Translations under genes and position numbers: made by a program | Part shown: positions 8,482-17,012 of the stretch, piece after piece | How positions within the stretch are numbered: the stretch's first letter is position 1 | How the letters are laid out: every line of letters starts with the position of its first letter | From: Comamonadaceae bacterium 2FH | GTDB lineage: Bacteria > Pseudomonadota > Gammaproteobacteria > Burkholderiales > Burkholderiaceae_C | Length of the DNA stretch: 64,000 bases | Direction: 5' to 3' | Assembly (NCBI GenBank): GCA_005503335.1 | Contig: SCMQ01000027.1 | Span: 1-64,000 of the forward strand | Notes under the pieces: generated by a model | What the model saw: the letters and a program-made list of their open reading frames with translations, nothing else | What the model was told of the DNA's origin: nothing | The model's database searches: none

Positions 8482-9897
8482 GTGAAGAAGACCTTCGCGG
8501 GCGTACGCCTGCGCCGGCTGCGCGCGGAGCGCGGCATGTCGCAGATCGCGATGGCGCAGCAGCTGGGCGTGTCGCCCAGCTATCTCAACCAACTGGAGCA
8601 GAACCAGCGGCCGCTGACGGTGGCCGTGTTGCTCAAGATCCACCGCACATTGGGCGTGGACATCCAGCAGTTCTCCGAGGACGAGGAAGCGCGCCTGGTC
8701 GCCAGCCTGCGCGAAGCGCTGGCAGACGCTCCCGAGTCCGTCACCCTGCCCGAGCTGAAAGAGGTGGCCTCCCAGATGCCGGCCCTGGGGCGCGCGCTCG
8801 TTGCATTGCACCGTCGCAACGTCGAAGCGATGGAGCGGCTCGAAGCAATGGCGCTCAGGTTGGGCGACGACCGCTCCGACATGGCGGCGCCGCGCGCGAC
8901 GCCGTTCGAGGTCGTCAGGGACTTTTTCTTCACCCACCAGAACCACTTCGATTCGATCGACCGCGCGGCGGAAGCGCTGGCGGCCGAGTCGCGCGCCGGT
9001 GGCGGCCCCCTGGTGGAGTGGCTGATCCAGCGGCTGACGAAGCGCCATGGCGTGCGTGTCGTCCTCACCGATGACGCCGAGCAAAGCAAGCGTCGCTACG
9101 ATCCGGTGAGCCGCGCCTTGCACCTGTCGTCGGCCCTGGAGACGGGGCAGCAGGCTTTTCAGATCGGCACCCAACTGGCGCTGCTGGAGGCTGGCGAGTT
9201 GATCGACGCGCTGGTCGACGCGCCGCCATTCAGGGACGATCCTGCATCCCGCAGGCTGGCCCGGATCGGCTTGGCGAACTACTTTGCGGGCGCGTTGCTT
9301 CTGCCTTACGGCGCATTCCTGCAAGCAGCCGAGTCGCTACGCTACGACATTGACCTGCTGGGGCAGCGCTTCGGCGTCGGCTTCGAGACCGTGTGCCACC
9401 GCCTGAGCACCCTGCAGCGACCTGGTGCGCCGGGCGTGCCGTTCTTCTTCGTGCGCGTGGACCGCGCCGGCAACATCTCCAAGCGACAGTCCGCGACGCA
9501 TTTTCATTTCAGCAGGACAGGGGGCACTTGTCCGCTCTGGAACGTGTACGAGGCCTTCGGCCAGCCTGAACGCGTTCTGCCGCAGCTTGCGTGCATGCCC
9601 GATGGCCGCACGTACCTCTGGATCGCGCGCACCGTGTCCCGGGGCCAGCGCGGCTGGGGCTCGCCACGCCAGACATTCTCGATTGGACTGGGCTGCGACA
9701 TCCGTCACGCGCCACGGCTGGTGTACGCGAAAGGGCTCGATCTGAAAGACCCCGATGCGGCAACGCCGATTGGCATGGGCTGCAAGGTGTGCGAGCGCGA
9801 GCACTGCCCGCAACGGGCGTTCCCCTTCATCGGCAAGCCGCTGGAGGTCGACGAAAACCAGAGCCGGTTTGTACCTTATGGCTTTGCGCATGGCTAG
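8482..9897 (+). CDS. PrpR/RamB/ScfR-type XRE regulator of the prp operon
   Basis: The 471-residue protein has an N-terminal XRE helix-turn-helix (about 8-62), an IrrE-like central part and a C-terminal DUF2083-type domain. This is the architecture of mycobacterial PrpR and corynebacterial RamB, which control propionate and acetate genes in response to acyl-CoA. Cys405 in GLGC and a C-x2-C-x4-C set (Cys434, 437, 442) near the end match the paralogue at 23.8-25.2 kb in spacing; an iron-sulfur cluster has been reported for mycobacterial PrpR. The GTG start at 8482 has GGGAG seven bases upstream. It is divergent from the methylcitrate operon and is its probable activator. Confidence 0.88.
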   Translation: MKKTFAGVRLRRLRAERGMSQIAMAQQLGVSPSYLNQLEQNQRPLTVAVLLKIHRTLGVDIQQFSEDEEARLVASLREALADAPESVTLPELKEVASQMPALGRALVALHRRNVEAMERLEAMALRLGDDRSDMAAPRATPFEVVRDFFFTHQNHFDSIDRAAEALAAESRAGGGPLVEWLIQRLTKRHGVRVVLTDDAEQSKRRYDPVSRALHLSSALETGQQAFQIGTQLALLEAGELIDALVDAPPFRDDPASRRLARIGLANYFAGALLLPYGAFLQAAESLRYDIDLLGQRFGVGFETVCHRLSTLQRPGAPGVPFFFVRVDRAGNISKRQSATHFHFSRTGGTCPLWNVYEAFGQPERVLPQLACMPDGRTYLWIARTVSRGQRGWGSPRQTFSIGLGCDIRHAPRLVYAKGLDLKDPDAATPIGMGCKVCEREHCPQRAFPFIGKPLEVDENQSRFVPYGFAHG

Positions 9898-10004
9898 ACC
9901 GGCCCTCGATGGGCAGCGAGGGGCTCTCAGCGGCACCCCTTTCAAGGTCTTGCTTTCTGCACGCGTCGCACCTCGCGCCACGCCAGGCGGTGCCCGGCGG
10001 GGGC

Positions 10005-11008
10005 TCATACTGTGGCGGTCGGCTGACGCCGACTTCGCTGCGATGCTCGCACCGGGGTCGCGCCGCACCGTGCTCCAAGCTGTATTGCTGGGAGCAGTGG
10101 CTCAAGGAGGAGGTGCACATCCCGGGCACTCAGGGTCTGTCCTTGCAGCACCTGTATCGGGCGATGGACTTCCTGGAAGCCAACAAGGAGCCTATCGAGC
10201 GAGAGATCTTCCACCGCGTGGCCGATCTGTTGAACCTGGACGTGGAGGTGCTGTTCTACGACACCACGTCGCTGCACTTCGAAATCGACCAGCCGGACCG
10301 GGGCGGGGGGCAAGACGACATCGTGCATGGCAGCTTGGCCGCCGGGCACAAGCCGTACAGAGCGCCGCGCAAACACGGCCTGTCCAAGAACGGCCGCGGC
10401 GACGCGCCACAGCTCGTCGTGGGCCTGGCGGTCACGCGCGAGGGCTTCCCGGTGCGGCATCGGGTATTCCCTGGCAACACCGTGGACGTGAGCACGGTCG
10501 CACGGGTCAAGCGCGACCTGCGCGACTGGCAGCTCACGCGCTGCCTGTTCGTCGGCGATGCCGGCATGGTCTCGGCGGCAAACTTCAAGGCTTTGGCCGC
10601 CGGCGGCGGCAAGTACTTCATGTGCATGCCGCTGCGTCGTGGGGACGCGCTGACCGAACAGATACTCGCGCGCGCGGGTCGCTACCGCACCGTCAACCAG
10701 CGGCTGCAGATCAAGGAAGTCGTGATCGGTGAGGGCGAGCGCCGCCTGCGCTATGTGCTGTGCTTCAACCCCGAGGAGGCCGCGCGCCAACAGGCGCAGT
10801 GCTGTCGCTGCTGCTGGAGCGCACTGTTGAACACGCCTGCGGCGACACTTGGCGCAACGTCTCGGACCGCCTGCGGCGCATCCAGCTCGCGCAATTGTCT
10901 GGCCCACACGGAACCGTCTGGCAGATCACGGACCCGACGCCGGAAGCGGCTAAGTGCTTGAAATCCTTGCAGATCAAGCCGCCGCCACCCATCCTTCAGC
11001 TCGCCTGA
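10005..11008 (+). pseudogene. Degenerate IS1634-family transposase
   Basis: Transposase-like sequence of the IS1634/IS4 DDE group runs across this stretch: EQWLKEEVHIPGTQGLSLQH, then FYDTTSLHFE with a DDE-type Asp, APRKHGLSKNGRGDAPQ, and VGDAGMVS. The first roughly 150 family residues are missing. A frame change near 10070 separates FAAMLAPGSRR from CSKLYCWEQW. Near 10800 the reading frame jumps again and most of the C-terminal middle segment is gone, leaving the tail LERTVEHACGDTWRNVSDRL in another frame up to 11008. I see no clear terminal inverted repeats. The element is inactive and marks the boundary between the prp locus and the next catabolic cluster. Confidence 0.85.
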
Positions 11009-11254
11009 CGCGGGTAAACCCCATAGGTACACGGCCGTCGCGCCCACGGCAGAAAAGTCATTGCGCGACGCGAAGTTACGTGGGCGTGTCACTTGGAACT
11101 GTCAAAGTCGGGTCAGAGCGAGAGACCGGCGTAAGGCTCACGCGGGCTCCAATTTTCGGTCCACAGACATCGCAAAGTCCGCGCTCACGTGATCAGGTCC
11201 GCGTCACCGCCCCAATGGCCTCAAAGCGACTACGGCGTCGCCACAACGATGCGT
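11009..11254. other. Non-coding tail after the transposase remnant
   Basis: I see no supported gene, terminator or RNA in these 246 bases. The stretch probably represents leftover insertion-sequence flank. Confidence 0.4.
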
Positions 11255-12061
11255 TCAGCGAACTTCCGCACCGCCCATGACGCAGCTCTGCCCACCATCG
11301 ACCGGCAGGCACACCCCGGTGATGAAGGCCGCTTCGTCGGATGCCAGGAACACCGCGGCGTGAGCTATGTCCCAGGCCGTTCCCATCTTTCCCGTCGGCA
11401 CGGCGCGATTGCGTGCGGCCCTCATCTCCTCGTCCGAGGCATACTGCGACGAGATCTCTCTGTAGATGAGTGGCGTGTCGACGGCTCCCGGCAGGATGGC
11501 GTTGGCGCGAATACCGTGGCGGGCGTATTGCATGGCCAGTGCCACGGTCGCCTGGTTCACCGCCGCCTTGGCCGTGTAGTAGGCGAAATAGGGGTAGCCG
11601 GTCCAGCGGATCGCGGCCAGTGACGAGATGTTGATGATGGCGCCGCGACCCTGCTTGAGCATGTGCGGCAGCACCGCCTTGGACGTGCGGTAGACGCTGC
11701 CCAGGTTGATGTCCAGCGACCGGTTCCAGGCTTCCTCGCTTAACTCCACGGGGCCGCCCATGACGGTGGTTCCAACGTTGTTGTGCAGGATGTCGATACG
11801 ACCGAAGGCCTGGATCGCCCGCTCCACCGCCGCCGCCACCGCCGCGGTGTCGGTCACGTCGGCCTGGACAGCAATTGCCTTGAAGTGTTCCGCTTCGATG
11901 CACTCGACGGTCTCACGCGCTGCCTGCTCAACTTGATCGATCGCGACCACGAGCGCGCCTTCGCGCGCGTAAGCCACGGCTGCGGCCTTGCCGTTGCTCC
12001 AGCCGGGCCCAGATGAGCCGGCACCGAACACGAGTGCGACCTTGTCCTTTAAGCGATTCAT
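11255..12061 (-). CDS. SDR family oxidoreductase
   Basis: The 268-residue short-chain dehydrogenase has a Rossmann glycine motif in a loosened form (GAGSSGPGW, 13-21), HNNVG at 93-97 in place of NNAG, a catalytic Ser in NISSL (about 146), and Tyr161/Lys165 in YYTAK. It would oxidise or reduce a hydroxyl/keto group with NAD(P). It is the last gene of the leftward cluster that starts with the other SDR near 22 kb. In that setting a 3-hydroxyacyl-type dehydrogenase step between the CoA ligase and thiolase is plausible but not shown. Confidence 0.85.
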   Translation of the reverse strand: MNRLKDKVALVFGAGSSGPGWSNGKAAAVAYAREGALVVAIDQVEQAARETVECIEAEHFKAIAVQADVTDTAAVAAAVERAIQAFGRIDILHNNVGTTVMGGPVELSEEAWNRSLDINLGSVYRTSKAVLPHMLKQGRGAIINISSLAAIRWTGYPYFAYYTAKAAVNQATVALAMQYARHGIRANAILPGAVDTPLIYREISSQYASDEEMRAARNRAVPTGKMGTAWDIAHAAVFLASDEAAFITGVCLPVDGGQSCVMGGAEVR

Positions 12062-12161
12062 CGTTGCTCCTGTACGTTTGTTTTATGCGGCCGTCCCGTT
12101 CCGGGTACCGGCCGAGATGCGTGAGTGCGCATCAACATGCCTTGGCCTGAAGGGTCGCGAT

Positions 12162-12190
12162 GGCGGCACCCCCGTCGTGGGGGCGCCGCC
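12162..12190. repeat. Strong GC hairpin downstream of the esterase gene
   Basis: GGCGGC-A-CCCCC, a 5-base loop, then GGGGG-C-GCCGCC form a near-perfect stem directly after the stop of the tannase-like gene on the minus strand. There is no T-tract, so it is more likely an mRNA-stabilising or partial termination structure than a classical terminator. Confidence 0.5.
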
Positions 12191-12196
12191 TGGCGA

Positions 12197-13885
12197 TCAT
12201 TTGTTGAGATATCTCTCGTCAGTTGCAGGCCCACTGCCGCGTGGCCCATCCTGACACACGAAGTTGCCCGCCTTGTTCGGATCGCCGCCCAGATACTTGG
12301 GTAGTTTCGGATACACGCAGATGGGTCTTTGCGTTGCGATCTGCCCACTGGCCGTAAAGCGGGTACCGATGATTTCTTCCGGAGCCTCCTGCTTCTCCAC
12401 CCAATCCGTCATCTTGATCAGGATGTCTCCTTGCGGGTCCGTAGGCACATAGGCGGAATAAGGTTGTCCGAACTCGGTGCCTCCATCGCCGCCGTCCAGG
12501 CCACTGCAGTGGCCCATGCCGGGCACGAGGTAGTAGCGGAAGAAACTCTGCGTTGCCGTGAGGTCTCCACCCTGTGCTGTGACCACACGTTCATAGTATT
12601 TGATCGCCTCAGGGAAAACCACGGCTGGGTCTTGGGCTCCGGTGTACATGATCATCTTTCCACCGTTGGCCTTGAAGGCGCTCAGATCGGGATTGTTTGC
12701 ATTGAGAATGGGTGCGAGCGCATCGTCGATCCTCTCGACGTCTTGATCGAAGTCGAAGGTGTTGTGGTCATAGGGTTTGCCGAAGATCCAGTAGAACGGG
12801 TAGAACTGCTGCGCCGGCCACCACGAAGCAGATTGGTCGGCCAGGCCATACAGCAAAGCCTCGGATCCAAACGGCACGCCGCTGAGAATCCTCTCGCCTG
12901 TCCTCGGGTTGGTGGGGCCCGCATACCACTTCTCCACCGCAGCCAGTTGGGGCGCCGTGAGGCAGTCATCGCCGTCAGCACCCGGGGCGCAAACGGGCAA
13001 GGTTTTGGGATCGAAGTTGCACTGTCGCGGGTCGGTCAGGAACGTATCGGTGGGACTGCCACCATCCTTGCCGACGCACGCCGCCACCGATTTGCTCTGC
13101 ACCATTTTTGCCTTGCCAGGGGTCAGCGTGGCGCCTGGCGCTGTCAAGGCCTTGTGGTTCCAAATGAACGACATGTTCAGGTGTGTGCGGTTGTTGCCCG
13201 GCGCGCCAACGATGATGCCGTTGTAGTCGGTGGGGTATCGCTGCGCGTGGGTCAGAGCTTCTTGTCCGCCGGTCGAGCAACCTTGGAAGTACGAGTATCG
13301 CGGCGAGGTCTGGTAATACGCGTTGACGATCGACTTTCCCGCCAGGGTCATTTCGCGAGTTGCGCGGTATCCGAAATCTTTCCACTTCTCGGGGTGCCCC
13401 TCCCTTGTGGTGATGTCGCGCGCGGTCCCCAGGTCGCTGTTTGCCACCGCGAATCCCCGAATCAGGCCTTCCCGCAATCCGGTGTAGTAGGTGATAGCTC
13501 CGGCTGGCCCACCATTGCCGGTCCCAAGAAAGCGACCATTCCAATTGGCTTTCGGCAGCCACACTTCTACGTCGACGCTCGAGTCGGGGCTCGTCTGCTT
13601 GGTCACGGTAACGCGGCAGAACGCGGGTAGAGAAGTCAGGGGGGACGGTTCGTAGGGTGCCAGGTTGGGTGGTGTGTAGGAACCGGCGGGAATTTCCTCG
13701 GCAGTATTCACCACGCCGCCGCCGTCGAGTGTTTTCCCGATGAGCGATTCGCACGGAATTTGTGCCGAACTGACGGTTGAATCGGAACCGCCGTCACTGC
13801 CGCCGCAGGCAGCGAGGGTAGCCGCAACGGCTACGCCAAATATGCTTCGCCCGAAGGGCAGACTGCTTCGATCAATGTATTTCAT
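12197..13885 (-). CDS. Tannase/feruloyl esterase family lipoprotein (MHETase superfamily)
   Basis: The 562-residue protein has a lipoprotein signal (hydrophobic stretch ending LAAC, Cys27), so it should be exported and membrane-anchored. The catalytic set typical of the tannase family is visible: Cys203-Ser204 in GCSTGG, Asp419 in GAQDP and His459-Cys460 in GMGHC. The Cys pair normally forms the disulfide that joins Ser and His. The family cleaves carboxylic esters of aromatic or related acids and includes feruloyl esterases, tannases and MHETase. With the ATG at 13885 the AGGAG lies 8 bases away; the in-frame ATG at 13891 is too close to it. In this cluster it probably releases the acid imported by the TRAP system. 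The true substrate is unknown. Confidence 0.88.
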   Translation of the reverse strand: MKYIDRSSLPFGRSIFGVAVAATLAACGGSDGGSDSTVSSAQIPCESLIGKTLDGGGVVNTAEEIPAGSYTPPNLAPYEPSPLTSLPAFCRVTVTKQTSPDSSVDVEVWLPKANWNGRFLGTGNGGPAGAITYYTGLREGLIRGFAVANSDLGTARDITTREGHPEKWKDFGYRATREMTLAGKSIVNAYYQTSPRYSYFQGCSTGGQEALTHAQRYPTDYNGIIVGAPGNNRTHLNMSFIWNHKALTAPGATLTPGKAKMVQSKSVAACVGKDGGSPTDTFLTDPRQCNFDPKTLPVCAPGADGDDCLTAPQLAAVEKWYAGPTNPRTGERILSGVPFGSEALLYGLADQSASWWPAQQFYPFYWIFGKPYDHNTFDFDQDVERIDDALAPILNANNPDLSAFKANGGKMIMYTGAQDPAVVFPEAIKYYERVVTAQGGDLTATQSFFRYYLVPGMGHCSGLDGGDGGTEFGQPYSAYVPTDPQGDILIKMTDWVEKQEAPEEIIGTRFTASGQIATQRPICVYPKLPKYLGGDPNKAGNFVCQDGPRGSGPATDERYLNK

Positions 13886-13991
13886 TGTCATGTCTCCTAC
13901 TTGATAAAGAGGCCAGCATCGGCCCGTGTCGCCGTCGGGGGCACGCTTGCGCGGGCCCCCAAACCCTGATTCCAAATCCCTGCCGGTTCGC

Positions 13992-14519
13992 TCAGCCGAT
14001 GCGCTTGAGCCCGGCGCGGTAGCGGCGGCCACGTTCGACATAGTCGGTGGCGTTGCGCCGCAATCCCGCTATCTCGCCCTCAGTGAGTTCGCGCATCACC
14101 TTCGCAGGCGCGCCGACGATCAACGAGTTGTCCGGGAAGACCTTGCGTTCGGTGACCACTGCGCCGGCGCCAACCAGGCAGTTCTTTCCGATCGACGCGC
14201 CGTTGAGGATGACCGCCTGGACGCCGATCAGCGTCCCGCCGCCGATGGAGCAGCCATGCAGCATCGCCTGGTGACCTACGCTGACGTCCTCGCCGATGCT
14301 GAGCGTGTAGCCCGGGTCGGTGTGCAGGATGGCGCCGTCCTGGATGTTGCTGCGCTCGCCCACTTCGATCGTCTCGCCGTTGTCACCACGCAGCACGGCC
14401 TGCGGCCAGACGCTCGCGTCCTTGGCCAGGATCACCTTGCCGATGATCGTCGCACCTTCGGCCACGTAAGCACTGTCGTGAAGGGTGGGCGTGTCCTCGC
14501 CCAACGCAAAAATCGTCAT
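13992..14519 (-). CDS. Gamma-class carbonic anhydrase-like hexapeptide protein
   Basis: The 175-residue left-handed beta-helix protein is built of hexapeptide repeats, with the three zinc-ligand histidines of gamma carbonic anhydrases at His66, His83 and His88. Relatives such as PaaY and CaiE occur in CoA-dependent catabolic loci, and PaaY has been linked to thioesterase or protective roles. The start codon overlaps the upstream DUF296 gene stop (ATGA), so it belongs to the same transcript. A role in this pathway rather than general CO2 hydration is inferred from that coupling. Confidence 0.88.
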   Translation of the reverse strand: MTIFALGEDTPTLHDSAYVAEGATIIGKVILAKDASVWPQAVLRGDNGETIEVGERSNIQDGAILHTDPGYTLSIGEDVSVGHQAMLHGCSIGGGTLIGVQAVILNGASIGKNCLVGAGAVVTERKVFPDNSLIVGAPAKVMRELTEGEIAGLRRNATDYVERGRRYRAGLKRIG

Positions 14520-15400
14520 GATTCGCTCCCGGCGCCGGGCGCCACTTCCTGAACTTCGATCACCAGCTCGAACGTGATGAGCACCGGGTTCTGCCCGCGC
14601 GCGAGCCGGCCTTCGGCGATCTCGCCGGTATGCGCCACGAGGCCAACGTCCAAGTCCGCCCGCAGCGCGCCGTCGGCACCGGGCTCGATCACGCCACGGC
14701 GAATGAAGACCTCGGTGACGAAGGGCTCGACCGTGCGCCCGTCGTCGAAGACCGTGCCGATCAGGCTTCCCACGCCGCCGCGGATCCGGCCCCGGCGGAC
14801 GTTGCGCTCGGCGCAGAGCGCCTCCAGCGCCAGGCAAATGTCCTGGTTCGGACGCACCCGCACCACCAGGGCTTCAAGGCCGCCTGGCCGGGCCGCCGCT
14901 GTGGGCGTCACCTGGAGCAGGCCGAAGTTCGTCTCCGCGTCCGGCTGCACCTCGAAAGCCGCGCCATCGAGCATCCACGCATCGATCCGCGCCGGCCGCT
15001 CGACCAGGGATTCCGCCGCCAGCACGTGGCCGCTGCGGCGCTGTCCATCCGCCTCGGTCCAGGTCGCATGGCAATGCAACGAGGGTTGTCCATCGCGCAG
15101 GCCGTAGGTGATGCTGCCGGATTCGATGCGCGCCACGCCACTCGCCTCGTAGCGCTGGCTGAAATAGGCGACGTGCTTCGGGGAGTCCGACAGCGCGGGC
15201 ATGACGAAGGCCAGGGGTGCCAGCGTCAGGTCCTGAAGGGAGAACACCGCGCTGGTCGTCCCCTGCTGCCGGACCGCATCGGCCAGGCCCTGCAGCAGCG
15301 TCACGCCACTGGGCAGCTCGACATCGACCGCGTGCACGCGTGCGGGAACGCATTGCACGCGCGTCGGATGAACCGGGCCGGGATGTTCAATGCTGCGCAC
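14516..15400 (-). CDS. Tandem DUF296 (PPC/PCC) domain protein
   Basis: The 294-residue protein appears to hold two DUF296/PPC-like domains. The first (about 25-150) contains the His pair of LHCHATW. The second (about 175-285) contains GRIRGGVGS and an HTGE motif. The PPC domain occurs in AT-hook plant proteins and in stand-alone bacterial proteins of unknown biochemical role. No AT-hook is visible here. It overlaps the end of the acyl-CoA ligase gene by 14 bases and is coupled to the gamma-CA gene, so it is co-expressed with a catabolic pathway. The function is unknown. Confidence 0.75.
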   Translation of the reverse strand: MRSIEHPGPVHPTRVQCVPARVHAVDVELPSGVTLLQGLADAVRQQGTTSAVFSLQDLTLAPLAFVMPALSDSPKHVAYFSQRYEASGVARIESGSITYGLRDGQPSLHCHATWTEADGQRRSGHVLAAESLVERPARIDAWMLDGAAFEVQPDAETNFGLLQVTPTAAARPGGLEALVVRVRPNQDICLALEALCAERNVRRGRIRGGVGSLIGTVFDDGRTVEPFVTEVFIRRGVIEPGADGALRADLDVGLVAHTGEIAEGRLARGQNPVLITFELVIEVQEVAPGAGSES

Positions 15401-17012
15401 AGAGTTCCCCGGAAGTCGTCAGCAGGCCCCGGCGCCTCAATTCGTCCTTCACCAGGTTCTTCGGGACCTTGCCGTAGCCGGACTTCGGCAACGCCTCCCA
15501 GAAGAACACCCGCTTGGGCAACTTGTAGCGCGCGACCCGGCTCGCCATCCATTCGAGCATGGCGGCCTCGTCCAGCTGCGCGCCCTCGCGCAGCACGCAC
15601 ACCGCCACGCCCACCTCGCCCCACTTGGGGTCGGGCACGCCGACGACAGCCACCTCGCCGACGGCTTCGTGCGTGAGCAGCTTTTCCTCGATCTCGCGGG
15701 GGTAGATGTTGGAGCCGCCGGAAATGTACATGTCCGAAGAGCGTCCGGTCAGGTAGATGTAGCCCTCCCGGTCGCGGTAGCCCAGGTCCCCCGTGCGGAA
15801 CCAGCCATTGCGAAACGACTTGGCATTCGCCTCGGGGTTCTCGAAGTACCCGGCGAACACGGCAGGCCCGATGACGCAGATCTCTCCGGTCTGGCCGGGC
15901 TCCAGTTCGTTGCCGGCCTCGTCCTGGACCGACACCTGCATGCCCGTGCGTTCGAAGCCGCAGGTGCCGGGCCGCCGCTCTTGCTCGGCGGCATCGTGTT
16001 CACGGCCGGGCAATACCGTGATGTTTCCTGTTGCCTCGGCCAGGCCGTAGTACTGGACCAGCACCGGTCCCAGTTTCTGCAAGGCGAGCTTCTGGTCCTG
16101 GCGGTACATCGGCGCTCCCGCATAGACGACGAAGCGCAGGCTCGAGTGGTCGTAGCGGTCCACACTCGGGTCCTCGACCATCATCTTCAGGATCGTCGGC
16201 ACGGTGAACAGGTTCGTCAGGCTGTGCTTCTCGATGAGCGAGAAGGCTGTCTGCGCGTCGAACTTGTCCGAGGGCATCAACACGGTCTTGCCACCGCGGG
16301 CGATCATGTTCAGCTGGTGAACGCCGGCCCCATGAGACAGGGGCGCCAGCACCAGCGAGCCGTCGAACTCGGTCGCACCCGGCATCAGGTCGCACAGGTG
16401 GTTGGTGATGACGAAACCCATTTGCCCGTGCGTCAGTACCGCGGCCTTTGGCCGGCCGGTCGTGCCGGACGTGAAGAACAGCCAGCAGGCGCTGTCCCAT
16501 TGCACCTGGGCATTCGGCACCGCGCGCCCGGCCTGGGCGTCGATCAGCGCCGCGACGCTTGGCCCGTCGCCTTGCGCCCGCGCATCACCGGTGAGCCACA
16601 CGCGCCGGATGCCCGGGATGGCGCGGCTCACCCGGTCGGCATATTCAGGGAAGTCGGTCTGGCACAGGAAGACGCGCGGCTGGGTGACTTCCGCCATGTA
16701 GGCCACTTCGTCCGACAGCAGCCGGAAGTTGGTCGGCACCCAGACGGCCCCGATGCGGAAGGTCGCCAGCATCGACTCCAGCATCTCGTTGCTGTTCTTG
16801 CTGTGCGCCAGCACCGCCTCGCCGGGCTGGATTCCCAGTTCGAGCAGCGCAGCGGCCAGGGCCGACACCCGCGCGTCGAGCTCGCGCCACGTCCAGGACA
16901 TGTCACGCCAGACCAGTGCGGTACGCTCCGGGAAGCGCCGCGCATTCTGCGTGACCAGGTACGCAAGGTTCATCGCGGCCCGCGAGACCGGCGGCTGATG
17001 AATGATCTTCAT
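15387..17012 (-). CDS. AMP-dependent acyl-CoA ligase
   Basis: The 541-residue ANL-superfamily enzyme has the phosphate-binding loop FTSGTTGRPKA at 180-190, YGLAEATG, the hinge region with GWFRTGDLGY, and the C-terminal catalytic lysine in PKSGYGK (Lys515). It activates a carboxylate to its CoA thioester through an acyl-adenylate. Both ends are overlapped: ATGA with the thiolase stop and 14 bases with the DUF296 gene. It probably activates the acid delivered by the neighbouring TRAP transporter. Aromatic and aliphatic acids remain possible. Confidence 0.9.
   Translation of the reverse strand: MKIIHQPPVSRAAMNLAYLVTQNARRFPERTALVWRDMSWTWRELDARVSALAAALLELGIQPGEAVLAHSKNSNEMLESMLATFRIGAVWVPTNFRLLSDEVAYMAEVTQPRVFLCQTDFPEYADRVSRAIPGIRRVWLTGDARAQGDGPSVAALIDAQAGRAVPNAQVQWDSACWLFFTSGTTGRPKAAVLTHGQMGFVITNHLCDLMPGATEFDGSLVLAPLSHGAGVHQLNMIARGGKTVLMPSDKFDAQTAFSLIEKHSLTNLFTVPTILKMMVEDPSVDRYDHSSLRFVVYAGAPMYRQDQKLALQKLGPVLVQYYGLAEATGNITVLPGREHDAAEQERRPGTCGFERTGMQVSVQDEAGNELEPGQTGEICVIGPAVFAGYFENPEANAKSFRNGWFRTGDLGYRDREGYIYLTGRSSDMYISGGSNIYPREIEEKLLTHEAVGEVAVVGVPDPKWGEVGVAVCVLREGAQLDEAAMLEWMASRVARYKLPKRVFFWEALPKSGYGKVPKNLVKDELRRRGLLTTSGELCAQH

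Noticed and set aside
11156-11165. A third TCGGTCCACA match after the transposase remnant
   Set aside because: It lacks the TGGA arm that makes the other two palindromic and lies in a decayed region downstream of all cluster genes.
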